Positions 1 to 8,236 of a stretch of DNA of 64,000 nt are shown piece after piece. A model generated the notes under the pieces. That model had not been told where the DNA came from, did not search any database, and saw only the letters and a program-made list of their open reading frames with translations. The stretch's first letter is position 1. Each line of letters begins with the position of its first letter. The position numbers and the translations under genes are program-made. Source of the DNA: Bremerella volcania (GTDB lineage Bacteria > Planctomycetota > Planctomycetia > Pirellulales > Pirellulaceae); assembly GCF_007748115.1 (NCBI RefSeq), contig NZ_CP036289.1, positions 4,030,001 through 4,094,000 on the forward strand, in the 5' to 3' direction.

Positions 1-2334
1 TGGTCCAGTGACCACTTCATTCACGGTCAGCACGAACGACTCGGTGGTGACCAGTTCGCCATCGCTCACGCTGATGGTGATGTTGGCCGTACCAAATGCG
101 CCCGCCAGCGGAGTGACGATCAAGGTCTTGTCGGCACCGTCACCAGCGACGATGATGCCGGCGGCATCGACCAACGCAGGGTTATCCGATTCGACGCTGA
201 CCACCAGGCCTTCCGCGGCCGACTCAGCATCGGAAACGGAAAACTCGAGGGGAGCAGTCGCCGAGTCCTGGTCGATCACCTGGTCCTCGACCGCACTGAT
301 CGTCGGGGCAGTATTCTCCCCCGCGAGTTCGGTCACCGTCAGCAGAAACGACTCGGTGGTGATTTCCTCGCCATCGCTCACACTAATGGTAATGTTGGCG
401 GTACCAAATGCACCTGCCAGCGGAGTGACGATCAACGTCTTATCGGCACCGTCACCGGCGACGATGATGCCAGCGGCATCGACCAGAACCGGGTTGTCCG
501 ATTCGACGCTAACGATCAGGTCTTCGACCGCCGACTCGGCATCACCCACGGTGAACGCCAGCGGATCGGTCGCCGAGTCTTGCTCGATCGTTTGGTCTTC
601 GACCGCACTTACCGTCGGAGCCGTATTTTCGGCGACCACTTCGGTGACGGTCAGCACGAACGACTCGGTCGTCGTCAGCTCGCCATCGCTCACGCTGATG
701 GTGATGTTGGCCGAGCCTGTCGCACCGGCCAGCGGCGTGATGACCAACGATTTGTCGGCGCCGTCACCGGCGACGAGAATACCTGCGGCATCCACCAAGG
801 CAGGGTTATCCGATTCGACGCTGACGATCAGATCTTCGACCGCCGTTTCGGCGTCACCGACGGTGAAGGTCAACGGATCGGTCGCCGAATCTTGATCGAT
901 CTCCATGTCGTCCATCGGCGAAACGGTTGGCGCCGAGTTCTCGGCAATCACTTCGTTGACCGTCAGCAGGAACGACTCGGTCGTCGTCATTTCCCCATCG
1001 GTCACACTGATGGTGATGTTGGCCGAACCGGTCATACCAGCCAGCGGCGTGACCACGAGTTCGCGATCAGCACCGTCGCCGGTGATGACCAGTCCGGCTG
1101 CGTCCACCAATGCCTGGTTGTCCGACTCGACGCTGACCGTCAGGTCTGCGGCTGCCGATTCGGCATCACCCACGCTGAAAGCCAGCGGATCGGTGGCGGT
1201 GTCCTGATCGATGCTCTGGTCTTCCACAGGGCTGATGGTCGGTGCCGTGTTGGCGGCCTGCGAAACGGTCAGCGTGAAGTACTGGGCATCGGCCAATCCG
1301 TACTGGTCGACCGCGAGAATACGAATCGTGTATTCGCCTGGCTCGACTCCTTCGCCAGGGGCGATCGAAAGGGTCGCTTCCCGGGTGCCAGCCTCCTGCG
1401 TCAGCGTGACGTATTCCGGCGTTTCGACGTCGAGCAGCATGTAAATCTCGTCGCTCTCGTTCTTATCGGTCGCCGTAATCAGGAACTCTTCGGCCTGACC
1501 AATCTCGACGGCCTGATCCGCGATCGGCAGCAGGTCCGGTGCGTGATTCACCGCGATGGTGCTGGTCGCGACGGCACTGTCGTACTCACCATCGCTGACG
1601 GTGATCTCGACCAGACGCGAGGTCGGATCAGCATCGGCGTTGGTGTTGTTGTAGGTCAGCGTCTTCAAGGCGCTCGCATAATTCTCGGCGGTGTCTTCAC
1701 CGGTCAAGATGATCGAGCCATCGGCATATTCGACACTGATATTGGTCCCTTCCACGTCGATGGAAAGGGATTCCTCGGCGCCATCCAGCGGGTTGGTCAG
1801 GGTGACCTTCGCCGACTGCAGCATGTCGTCGTTTTCGTCCGAAACCGTCAAGTCGCTATCGACGACGCTGACCGGACCGTGACCAACCTGAAAGACGGCG
1901 TCGTAGTCGATCCCTTCCTGGTCTTCACCATTGAGGTCGACGACGGGACGACCGACGCGCACGTCGATCATCAGTTCTTCCACGTCAGCGCTGGAAGGCT
2001 TGCCGTTCTCGACGGCAATGATCTTCACGCTATAAAGGCCTTCTTGCTCGGCAGTGGGGGACCACTGGAAATCGCCGGAGAACGTCATCGACATTCCCTC
2101 GGGTCGCTCGTCACCGTCGGGGTCGAGCTGATACATGACCGTCCTTGGCCCATCTTCCCCTTCGCTGACCGTAGCGCCAAGTTCACCGAGGTTGAAGCTC
2201 AGTGTCTCGCCGGCGAACACGGTCTGCGTGGGAACCGCTGACAAATCCAAGTCCAGCGGAGTTCCACTCAACATACTGCGATCTTCCAGTTGTTCCCCGA
2301 GAGAAGCTTGAAACCTGGGGCGTTTGAACCGCAT
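1..2334 (-). CDS. giant secreted Ig/cadherin-like repeat protein, N-terminal part
   Basis: The minus-strand frame is open from an ATG at 2334 to the left edge (778 codons, no stop), so the gene is truncated by the window. Residues 16-24 read LEDRSMLSG, the LExRxxLS-type motif found near the N-terminus of very large planctomycete extracellular proteins. Then come beta-rich Ig/cadherin-like domains (about 30-360) and at least four copies of a 104-residue domain beginning ENTAPT and containing DGADK and ITISVSDGE. The acidic, Ser/Thr-rich, Cys-poor composition fits a secreted or surface adhesin-like protein. Long plus-strand open frames here are antisense shadows. Function is unknown; a surface or biofilm role is inference from the architecture. 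Confidence 0.85.
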   Translation of the reverse strand, partial: MRFKRPRFQASLGEQLEDRSMLSGTPLDLDLSAVPTQTVFAGETLSFNLGELGATVSEGEDGPRTVMYQLDPDGDERPEGMSMTFSGDFQWSPTAEQEGLYSVKIIAVENGKPSSADVEELMIDVRVGRPVVDLNGEDQEGIDYDAVFQVGHGPVSVVDSDLTVSDENDDMLQSAKVTLTNPLDGAEESLSIDVEGTNISVEYADGSIILTGEDTAENYASALKTLTYNNTNADADPTSRLVEITVSDGEYDSAVATSTIAVNHAPDLLPIADQAVEIGQAEEFLITATDKNESDEIYMLLDVETPEYVTLTQEAGTREATLSIAPGEGVEPGEYTIRILAVDQYGLADAQYFTLTVSQAANTAPTISPVEDQSIDQDTATDPLAFSVGDAESAAADLTVSVESDNQALVDAAGLVITGDGADRELVVTPLAGMTGSANITISVTDGEMTTTESFLLTVNEVIAENSAPTVSPMDDMEIDQDSATDPLTFTVGDAETAVEDLIVSVESDNPALVDAAGILVAGDGADKSLVITPLAGATGSANITISVSDGELTTTESFVLTVTEVVAENTAPTVSAVEDQTIEQDSATDPLAFTVGDAESAVEDLIVSVESDNPVLVDAAGIIVAGDGADKTLIVTPLAGAFGTANITISVSDGEEITTESFLLTVTELAGENTAPTISAVEDQVIDQDSATAPLEFSVSDAESAAEGLVVSVESDNPALVDAAGIIVAGDGADKTLIVTPLAGAFGTANITISVSDGELVTTESFVLTVNEVVTGP
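7..1254 (-). repeat. tandem 312-nt coding repeats (four units)
   Basis: Four consecutive units of exactly 312 nt (104 codons) start at 1254, 942, 630 and 318 on the minus strand, each at the (E)N-T/S-A-P-T boundary. The two units nearest the left edge look close to 90% identical by eye, while the first is more diverged, suggesting recent duplication toward the C-terminal side. More units probably lie beyond the edge. Confidence 0.85.
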
Positions 2335-2830
2335 TGAGAATCTCCGTTTTTAGATGGGCAATCGTTTCGACCACGCTCCCATGCGCGGCCGGTTCGAGTG
2401 GCATTGTGCGTCCGACTTGAGAAAGTTCCACGGTCAGAAAAGTTTTTCGGGAACTTCCATCAGCGATAGCGTTATCAAAGCTGCGGCAAGAATTGCCGAG
2501 TTATGGTTACGTCTCGATGCATTCGCGGCCGACGCATCAGCCGCAACTTTTTGTTCACGCTACCGGCAAAGATTGCCGATGCGACGTAAGTGCAACGCCT
2601 ACGCAACTCTTGAATACTTTCACTGCACTTTATCAACACGTTGATATCTATTGCTAATCAACACCATGACACGCGTCGATGCATGCAGGTAGCATGAAGA
2701 AAATCTTGGCAATTCGACTCAAGTTTTACTTCCCCAGTCCAACTGTCTAGTGATAGCAGGGCCGCCGTTGGCTTGGATCAACTGTTCGACTGAGTGACGA
2801 TCAGTAGAAGACGGGTAAGTCGCGGCGGCC

Positions 2831-2860
2831 GTTGGAAGTTTTCAGTGCTCAGTTTTCAGC
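2831..2860 (-). repeat. dispersed 30-bp repeat, copy 1
   Basis: The reverse complement matches 15563-15592 at 28 of 30 positions; the core is GCACTGAAAACTTCCAAC. Both copies are intergenic, so this is a dispersed element of unknown role. Confidence 0.7.
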
Positions 2861-2896
2861 GAGAAATGCGGTTGGGTGTGCGCTGCGCAGCACCTT

Positions 2897-2931
2897 CCTA
2901 TCCCCTCTCCACCGTCTGCAAGGGAGATAGG
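2897..2931. repeat. palindromic intergenic repeat, short form
   Basis: CCTATCCCCTCTCC and GGGAGATAGG flank an ACCGTCTGCA loop. It belongs to the same CCCTCTCC palindrome family seen at 11646, 52557 and other sites, and is nearly the same as the copy at 52557-52596. Confidence 0.65.
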
Positions 2932-3091
2932 ATTTCTAGGAGGCCCTCTTTTGTTCTCGTTGTTGAATTTGCTTTCATTGTCCAAACTGAGTGCCACGCC
3001 CAAGTCGGTTTGAAGGTGCGTTTGCTTGGCAGATTGCATCGGCCCGTACTGATGTTGTCTCGAAACCTCCTCGGCATTTCGCGTCACCAAC

Positions 3092-3220
3092 TCAGGCGAC
3101 ATCTGCTGGCACTTCTACCATCACGCCACATGCCGAGCACACGAATGTCTTGCCTGCGCGTACGACAACCCAGGTAGCGTTCACTCCATGGGGATCGGGT
3201 TGTGCCGTTGCGTGCGACAT
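3092..3220 (-). CDS. small single-CxxC protein
   Basis: A 42-codon minus-strand frame from ATG 3220 has the segment TWVVVRAGKTFVCSACGV followed by a short acidic end. A CSAC knuckle after a beta-strand resembles half of a zinc ribbon and looks like a genuine small planctomycete protein rather than noise. No strong Shine-Dalgarno site is visible. The stop overlaps another open frame in -1 (from about 3102) that could extend the protein if there were a frameshift. Function unknown; the whole call is tentative. Confidence 0.4.
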   Translation of the reverse strand: MSHATAQPDPHGVNATWVVVRAGKTFVCSACGVMVEVPADVA

Positions 3221-3283
3221 GACAGTACTCGTTGATGGATATGCGTGAGAGGTTAAGCCGATACCTGGTAGATACCTGATAGG

Positions 3284-3306
3284 CACGCCCAACAAAGGTG
3301 GGCGTG
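3284..3306. terminator. hairpin downstream of fabI
   Basis: CACGCCCA and TGGGCGTG form an 8-bp perfect stem with a 7-nt loop, about 120 nt past the fabI stop. There is no clear T tract on either strand, so it may be a weak terminator or an mRNA 3'-end structure. Confidence 0.4.
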
Positions 3307-3357
3307 ATCCCTGAAATCGAGAGTGACTCGCAGGACGTAGGTGCAATTTATAGGCAG

Positions 3358-3384
3358 AGCGCTTCCGTGAGATAGTGCGCGCGG
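3358..3384 (+). repeat. dispersed 27-bp repeat, copy 1
   Basis: The sequence, with core GTGAGATAGTGCGCGCGG, recurs in inverted orientation at 60335-60361 with 26 of 27 bases identical. Both copies are followed, on this strand sense, by an A/T homopolymer run. It lies about 40 bp from the fabI stop. Confidence 0.75.
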
Positions 3385-3422
3385 AATTTTTTTAGCGTGG
3401 ATATTCCGCACGCAAACGCACG

Positions 3423-4232
3423 TTAAGAGTCGTGCTTGAGGACACCGGCGATGATGTCTTTGTCGAAGTAGTTGATGCTCATCCCGGCATCGACGGCGAT
3501 GTTTTGGGCCTGGATGCCGCTCGAGCGAGGGCTCAGCAGGAAGACCGCTACGTCGGCCGCTTCCTGAGTCGTGACCGCACTCTTGCGGGGAATGACCTGC
3601 TCGGCAAACAAATACGCATCGACATACCCAGGGATGCCAGCCGAGGCCGACGTCTTCAACAGGCTCGGCCCCACGGCGTTGAACCGCACGCGTGAAAAGC
3701 TGCTGAAGCTTTTGGTCAGGAACGCGAGCGACGAATCGAGCGCCGCTTTGATCGGGGCCATGAAGCCGTAGTTTTCGCTGGCCATCGTCGTCGTCGAGAT
3801 CGAAATCGTCACGACCGATGCATCCGGATCGAACACGTCCTTCAGCGCGTTGGAAAGCTTCACCAGCGAGAAGCAAGAGATGTCGACCGCTTGCAGGAAC
3901 TGGGCCTTGGTCGTTTCGTGAAACGGCTTCATCCCTTCCGAGTAGTCCGCAAACGCCATCGAATGAACCAGTCCATGGATGGTGATCCCCTGGGCGGTCA
4001 GGTCATCGCGTAGCTTATCGATCTGATCCTGGTACTCGACGTCGCAGACCAGCACCTGGCGATCGGCCAATAGCTTGGCGGTCGACTCCTTGCGGGCCTC
4101 GCTACGTACGACGTAAACGACCGTGGCCCCTGCTTCTTCTAGTGTTTTGGCGATATGCCAGGCCACGCTTTTGCGGTTGGCGACCCCAGTGACGACGATG
4201 TTCTTGCCGGTAAGTTTCAGAAAGTCGGTCAC
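3423..4232 (-). CDS. fabI: enoyl-ACP reductase, FabI-type SDR
   Basis: NADH-dependent reduction of trans-2-enoyl-ACP, the last step of fatty-acid elongation. From the GTG at 4232 the product is 269 residues, the usual FabI length. It shows the FabI-style nucleotide loop [13 protein letters not shown] (16-28), HSMAFAD (90-96) and the Y-x6-K pair Tyr155/Lys162. The position equivalent to E. coli Tyr146 is in a TTTM segment, so that second tyrosine is missing. The open frame extends 87 codons upstream through fabZ, but the GTG lies 2 nt after the fabZ stop, giving a tightly coupled operon. It is the last gene of the acyl-chain cluster. A related specialised enoyl/acyl reductase is possible. Confidence 0.82.
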   Translation of the reverse strand: MTDFLKLTGKNIVVTGVANRKSVAWHIAKTLEEAGATVVYVVRSEARKESTAKLLADRQVLVCDVEYQDQIDKLRDDLTAQGITIHGLVHSMAFADYSEGMKPFHETTKAQFLQAVDISCFSLVKLSNALKDVFDPDASVVTISISTTTMASENYGFMAPIKAALDSSLAFLTKSFSSFSRVRFNAVGPSLLKTSASAGIPGYVDAYLFAEQVIPRKSAVTTQEAADVAVFLLSPRSSGIQAQNIAVDAGMSINYFDKDIIAGVLKHDS

Positions 4233-4234
4233 GA

Positions 4235-4666
4235 TTACGCGTTTTCCATCTTCGCTACGGTACAGGCAAAATCGAACCGCATGGCCAGCTTGCCACCGAC
4301 GGTTACTTTTCCGGTCATGAAGAACGCGTCGGCCATGCGTTCGTTGAGTTTCACGTTCATTTCGATCGTGTCGCCAGGGCGGACCATCTTCTTGAACTTC
4401 ACGTCGTTCAGCCGCGTGGCAACCGGGACTCCTTCGCCTTCGGTGACGAACTTGGAGAGCAAGATGGCCCCGGCCTGCATGGTGGCTTCGCACAAAATCA
4501 CCCCCGGCACCAGCGGGTAGTCGGGATAGTGACCTTGAAAGAAGTACTCGTCCGGCGTGAACGTTTTGCGGCAGAGGATGTGGTCTTCCGATTGCTCGAC
4601 CACTTCGTCGACCAACAGCATCGGACCGCGATGCGGAATGGCGTCTTCGATGGCGAATTTCGTCAT
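4235..4666 (-). CDS. fabZ: 3-hydroxyacyl-ACP dehydratase, FabZ/FabA hotdog family
   Basis: Dehydrates 3-hydroxyacyl-ACP to trans-2-enoyl-ACP. The 143-residue protein is a single hotdog domain with [12 protein letters not shown] (11-22), the catalytic segment [14 protein letters not shown] with His46, and Glu60 in the CEATMQAG helix, matching FabZ (H and E dyad). It sits between a CrtI-like oxidoreductase (13 nt upstream) and fabI (2 nt downstream), so it is translated within the same transcript. Because the cluster also has its own ketosynthase and ACP, it may serve a dedicated chain rather than bulk lipid synthesis; that is inference. Confidence 0.82.
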   Translation of the reverse strand: MTKFAIEDAIPHRGPMLLVDEVVEQSEDHILCRKTFTPDEYFFQGHYPDYPLVPGVILCEATMQAGAILLSKFVTEGEGVPVATRLNDVKFKKMVRPGDTIEMNVKLNERMADAFFMTGKVTVGGKLAMRFDFACTVAKMENA

Positions 4667-4679
4667 GGTGTGTCCTGCG

Positions 4680-6131
4680 TTACTTGGTGCTATCGGCCAG
4701 TTGCGATCCGGCGGAAGACTTCATGAGGTACGAGTCGACGTCGTTCGAGACGATCACGCCGTAGTTAATCGCCCCGAGCCAGCCCGACATGATGATGCCC
4801 ACGCTGCCGGCGTGATACAAACCAGGGATTTGCTCGGGGATCGCTCGACTGACGGACAGCCCTTCGAACTTGGTCCCGAAGCTGGATCCGAGCGCGTGCT
4901 TGGTGTACCGCTGGAAGGTCTTCGGTGTGGAGACCTCGACATGGTCGATTCGCTCACGCACGTTGGGAACGTACTTCTCGAGCGCGTCGAGCGTGGTCTC
5001 GGCGAGATCGTCCTTGCTCGCTTTGTACTCGTCTTCCGACAGGTTCGCCCAGTCTTCAAACCGAGCGTTCGTGCTGGAAACCACCAGCGATCGTGGACGC
5101 CCTTCGGGACGCGTGTGCGGGTAATAGAACGAGTACGTCCGGCTGGTGATGTCGCGGCTGAGCAGCAGATCGGTGCGGAACGCCGGGGCCGTGCTGCTGA
5201 AGAGGAGGTCGCCGGTCTCTTCGGGAATCTGCTCGTCCGGCTTCATGGCGATGTAGACCTGGGTGCTGGAGTTATTGAGCCGCACCGCCTTGGCGTCTTC
5301 GATGAACTTCTTATCGAAGTACTGCTCGCCAACTAGGTCGAAGATAGTGAGCTTCAGGTTCGAGTTCGACACGATCGACTTGCACTTGATCGTTTTGCCG
5401 TTGGCCACGATGCTTTGCACGCGGCCATTTTCGAGGTTGATCTTCTCGACGTCGACATTGATGCGCACGTCGACGCCTGATTTCTTCAGGTCTTCGTGCA
5501 TCAGTTGAATGAGCCGGTCGGTTCCCCCTTGGAAGGTGAAGACCCCTTTGCTCATGAAGTTCGAGAAGACGATGCCGTAGCTGATCGCCGGATCTTCCAG
5601 GGTCGAACCGTTGGCGTAGGTGATCGGTTCCATCAGCAGCCGCACGACGTCTTCCCGCCCGGGGAAGAACTTGTCGAACAGCTGCTTCGTCGTCATGCCT
5701 TGATCGTCGTAGAAGTTCATGCCGCGCGCCGTGTCGAAGAACTCCTTGACGGTCGCTTCGGGCACGTTGAACTGCTGGATCAAGAGCTGCGTGAAGTCTT
5801 CACGGTTGAATGTGGTCGACAGCGAGAACATCGGGTTGTCGAAGCGGATGTTCTTCAGCTGCACGATCGAATCGGCGATCTCGCGGGTCCAATAGCGCTT
5901 ACAGCTTTTGATCATCCCAATCGGGAAGCCGTGCAGCGAGATGTCGAAGATGTGCCCGCCGGGACGCTTGAACCAGGTTGCCATCCCCCCCAGTTTGTAG
6001 TGCTGTTCGCAAAGCAGCACGCTACGTCCTTGGCGGGCCAACGTGTTGGCGGCGGTCAGCCCGGCCAGACCGCTGCCAATGACGACAACGTCGTACTCGT
6101 CCTGAGTGTCTTTCAAAAAGTCTTTCGGCAT
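4680..6131 (-). CDS. CrtI/phytoene-desaturase-type FAD oxidoreductase (1)
   Basis: A 483-residue flavoprotein. The N-terminal Rossmann dinucleotide fold is [14 protein letters not shown] with GSGLAG at 19-24, followed by an acidic strand end and LGGMATWF, as in CrtI-type desaturases and retinol saturases. The C-terminal FAD motif is [10 protein letters not shown]...[11 protein letters not shown]. It probably desaturates, saturates or isomerises a long acyl or polyene chain; substrate unknown. It lies 13 nt upstream of fabZ, and a second CrtI-like gene precedes it with a repeat element between them. The Shine-Dalgarno-like AGGAA lies next to the edge of that repeat. Candidate ladderane loci of anammox planctomycetes also combine CrtI-like enzymes with Fab genes. 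Confidence 0.8.
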   Translation of the reverse strand: MPKDFLKDTQDEYDVVVIGSGLAGLTAANTLARQGRSVLLCEQHYKLGGMATWFKRPGGHIFDISLHGFPIGMIKSCKRYWTREIADSIVQLKNIRFDNPMFSLSTTFNREDFTQLLIQQFNVPEATVKEFFDTARGMNFYDDQGMTTKQLFDKFFPGREDVVRLLMEPITYANGSTLEDPAISYGIVFSNFMSKGVFTFQGGTDRLIQLMHEDLKKSGVDVRINVDVEKINLENGRVQSIVANGKTIKCKSIVSNSNLKLTIFDLVGEQYFDKKFIEDAKAVRLNNSSTQVYIAMKPDEQIPEETGDLLFSSTAPAFRTDLLLSRDITSRTYSFYYPHTRPEGRPRSLVVSSTNARFEDWANLSEDEYKASKDDLAETTLDALEKYVPNVRERIDHVEVSTPKTFQRYTKHALGSSFGTKFEGLSVSRAIPEQIPGLYHAGSVGIIMSGWLGAINYGVIVSNDVDSYLMKSSAGSQLADSTK

Positions 6132-6144
6132 GATTCTAATTCCT

Positions 6145-6318
6145 GTCCCCTCGCCCCTCGCACGGAGAGGGTTAGGGTGAGGGGCGAAGCGGTTTTGGCT
6201 TCGCTGATCCTTTGGTGCTTAAATTCGGAAGGTGTTCTAGACCTTCGCTGCTGGTTGTGTTTTGTCTTGGCGGCATTAGCCCCTCACCCTAGCCCTCTCC
6301 CCTCAGGGGCGAGGGGAC
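6145..6318. repeat. paired-arm palindromic element, 174 bp
   Basis: The left arm (6145-6185) and right arm (6278-6318) are imperfect inverted copies beginning GTCCCCTCGCCCCT and ending GGTGAGGGGC, around a 92-bp centre without a gene. Arm sequence matches the ends of the DUF559 element at 45953-46414. Inferred to be a non-coding, MITE-like relative inserted between two operon genes. Confidence 0.8.
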
Positions 6319-6382
6319 TTAGCTGGGACTAAAGTCCCAGGCGTACCAGGCGAAGGCCGGCGTGGATTTAGCCGCCATAGGT

Positions 6383-7774
6383 TTAGCCGGCGTCTTGCAG
6401 GCAGTATCGGTTGGCGACCGATACGCCGCTCATGATCGAACCGATGATGCCGACGTAGCCTTGATCGGTTCCGCAAATGTACAGGTTATCTACGTGCGTG
6501 GTGCCGTCGAGGTGTTTCTCCGGGGCACCATACACGGCACCGTTTTTGTGCCAGGTATATCGATGAATGGTCTTCGGCGTGAACATATCGACCGCCACCA
6601 CGTGCCGGCGAAACTCGGGAATGAACCGCACGACACTATCGCTGATCAGATCGTACCAGCGGTTCTTCTCGAAACGGTACTGCGGTTCCGGCAGGTTCAC
6701 CCAGCGATCGTAGTTGGCCAGGGCCGTCACCCGGAGGTACCCTTCGTCGAGGTTTGCTCCGTCTTGGTAGTCGAAATTATTGGGGGAGCAAATGACGCCG
6801 GTGCGGACGTCGCACAAATCGTCTTCCGGCTTGACCCAGTGGAATTTTTGGGAGTCGTTGAAGAAGACGATCGTCGAATCGTAACCCACTTCGGCCGGCT
6901 GCTTCTTGATGACCGAAATCGTTTCGACGAAGCTCAAGCGGCCTGGCTCGCCGGCAGGCGGTTTGATCCCTTCCTCGCACATCCGCATCGTTTCCCACCA
7001 ACCGGCGGAGGAAACGACCTTGCGGCCCATCAGTTCGGTACCGTCGTCGAGCGTTACCCCGACGCACTGCCCCTCTTCGATCTTGAGGGCAGAAACACCG
7101 GTGCGAAGTTTGAGTTCCCCCCCGAGTTCGCGAAACTTCTTGACCAGGTTTTTTAGCAGCAGCCGCACCCCTTTGAGCGGACGGGCGAAGCCTTCCATGT
7201 AGATGCTGCGGAACATGATGCAGAACTGGCCCCAGTCCATGTCTTGTTCTCGGGCGTTGCCGTACCACATCAGCGGGCACAGCAGCATCTCGATCAACAA
7301 CGGGTCGCTGATGATCTCGGCCAGGCGCGTGCGGGCCGAGCCGGCGTAGTTGTCCGGAGTGATGTCGTCGTAGTCCATGATCTGCCCGCGCAGGCGATCG
7401 AAATTATCGGCCTGCTTGGGAAAGCGTTGGGCGATCTCGCTGCGTAGTAATTCGATGTCGTTGTCAAACTTCAGTTCGACCCCGGGGAACATCACCTTCG
7501 AGCCCAGTTGGGGGCACAGAGCGAACTCGTCCCATTTGAAGCGGAGCTGACGCAGCAGCCGACCGAGCGGCCCCTTCTTTTCCCCCTTCTTGGTGAAGTT
7601 GGTCACCGCGTGCAGGCCGACGTCGAAGTCGCGGCCAGCCATCCGATAGAAGGAATTCAAACCGCCAATCGTATTATGACGCTCGAGAATGCAGACGTTC
7701 TGACCGAAGTAGGCCAAGCGAATCCCGGCCGCCAGCCCGGACATGCCTGCGCCGATAATGATCGTGTCGTACAT
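6383..7774 (-). CDS. CrtI/retinol-saturase-type FAD oxidoreductase (2)
   Basis: A 463-residue flavoprotein starting directly with the FAD-binding fold MYDTIIIGAGMSGLAAG (GAGMSG at 8-13), then GGLNSFYR after the acidic strand end, and ending with LYICGTDQGYVGIIGSIMSG. This is the phytoene desaturase / all-trans-retinol 13,14-reductase superfamily, diverged from the neighbouring 4680-6131 paralogue. It is likely cytosolic or membrane-associated and acts on a lipophilic chain. A 135-bp repeat separates it from the ACP gene upstream and a 174-bp repeat from the next oxidoreductase downstream, so operon continuity seems to have survived both insertions. Exact reaction unknown. Confidence 0.8.
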   Translation of the reverse strand: MYDTIIIGAGMSGLAAGIRLAYFGQNVCILERHNTIGGLNSFYRMAGRDFDVGLHAVTNFTKKGEKKGPLGRLLRQLRFKWDEFALCPQLGSKVMFPGVELKFDNDIELLRSEIAQRFPKQADNFDRLRGQIMDYDDITPDNYAGSARTRLAEIISDPLLIEMLLCPLMWYGNAREQDMDWGQFCIMFRSIYMEGFARPLKGVRLLLKNLVKKFRELGGELKLRTGVSALKIEEGQCVGVTLDDGTELMGRKVVSSAGWWETMRMCEEGIKPPAGEPGRLSFVETISVIKKQPAEVGYDSTIVFFNDSQKFHWVKPEDDLCDVRTGVICSPNNFDYQDGANLDEGYLRVTALANYDRWVNLPEPQYRFEKNRWYDLISDSVVRFIPEFRRHVVAVDMFTPKTIHRYTWHKNGAVYGAPEKHLDGTTHVDNLYICGTDQGYVGIIGSIMSGVSVANRYCLQDAG

Positions 7775-7808
7775 CGTGACGAGAAAGTCCTTGTGGCGTC
7801 CGAATCGA

Positions 7809-7943
7809 GTCCCCTCGCCCCCGAGGGGAGAGGGTTAGGGTGAGGGGTTTTTCAATTAGTGCGTGACGAGATCAATCGACCGTGTACCGGGTTCGCCCCT
7901 CATCCGCCCTTCGGGCATCTTCTCCCCTGAGGGGAGAAGGGAC
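7809..7943. repeat. paired-arm palindromic element, 135 bp variant
   Basis: The left arm (7809-7848) is the GTCCCCTC...GGTGAGGGG type. The right arm (7894-7943) is a diverged form with CCCCTCATCCGCCC and a TTCTCCCCTGAGGGGAGAAG palindrome. The centre is about 45 bp. It lies between the ACP and the second CrtI-like gene. Confidence 0.7.
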
Positions 7944-7956
7944 GTTTGCTTGAACC

Positions 7957-8208
7957 TTACAAATCCTTCATCTTCGGCTCGAGGTAGGCAACCGTGCTGC
8001 TCATCGAGGCCAGTTCCGGGTATTCTTCTTCCGGAATTTGGACTCGGTGACGCTTGCGGAGTTCCATGACGATGTCCAGGAAGTCCATGCTGTCGAGTTC
8101 CAGCTGGTCGCGAAAGGGCTTATCGTCGTCGATATCCGTGATGTCGTCATCCGGAGCGATGTCCCGCAAAATGTCCAAAATTTCTTCACGGATTTCCGCT
8201 GGCGTCAT
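7957..8208 (-). CDS. acyl carrier protein
   Basis: An 83-residue, strongly acidic helical protein with the phosphopantetheine attachment motif LDSMDFLD; Ser40 is the expected 4'-phosphopantetheine site. The third helix carries a run of basic residues (RKRHRV) that is unusual for housekeeping AcpP, whose equivalent is mostly acidic, so this looks like a specialised carrier. It is 28 nt downstream of the FabF-type ketosynthase on the same strand and presumably carries the growing chain for ketosynthase, FabZ, FabI and the CrtI-like enzymes. No separate housekeeping acpP is in the window for comparison. Confidence 0.85.
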   Translation of the reverse strand: MTPAEIREEILDILRDIAPDDDITDIDDDKPFRDQLELDSMDFLDIVMELRKRHRVQIPEEEYPELASMSSTVAYLEPKMKDL

Positions 8209-8236
8209 CCCGATCTGGCTCCTTCAACCGTGTGCT

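Larger units (their letters stand above)
2335..3091. other. 757-bp intergenic region with repeats
   Basis: I see no convincing gene. It should hold the promoter of the giant protein (unassigned). It also contains an 8-bp inverted repeat (2760-2767 with 2823-2830), a copy of the ACTGAAAAC-type repeat at 2831-2860 and a palindromic repeat at 2897-2931. Short open frames here have no recognisable composition. Confidence 0.6.

Noticed and set aside
580-2241. 553-codon plus-strand frame opposite the repeat protein
   Set aside because: Antisense shadow of high-GC coding sequence; biased composition (H, R, D, V) and repeat periodicity follow the minus-strand gene, which has the LEDRSMLSG N-terminus.
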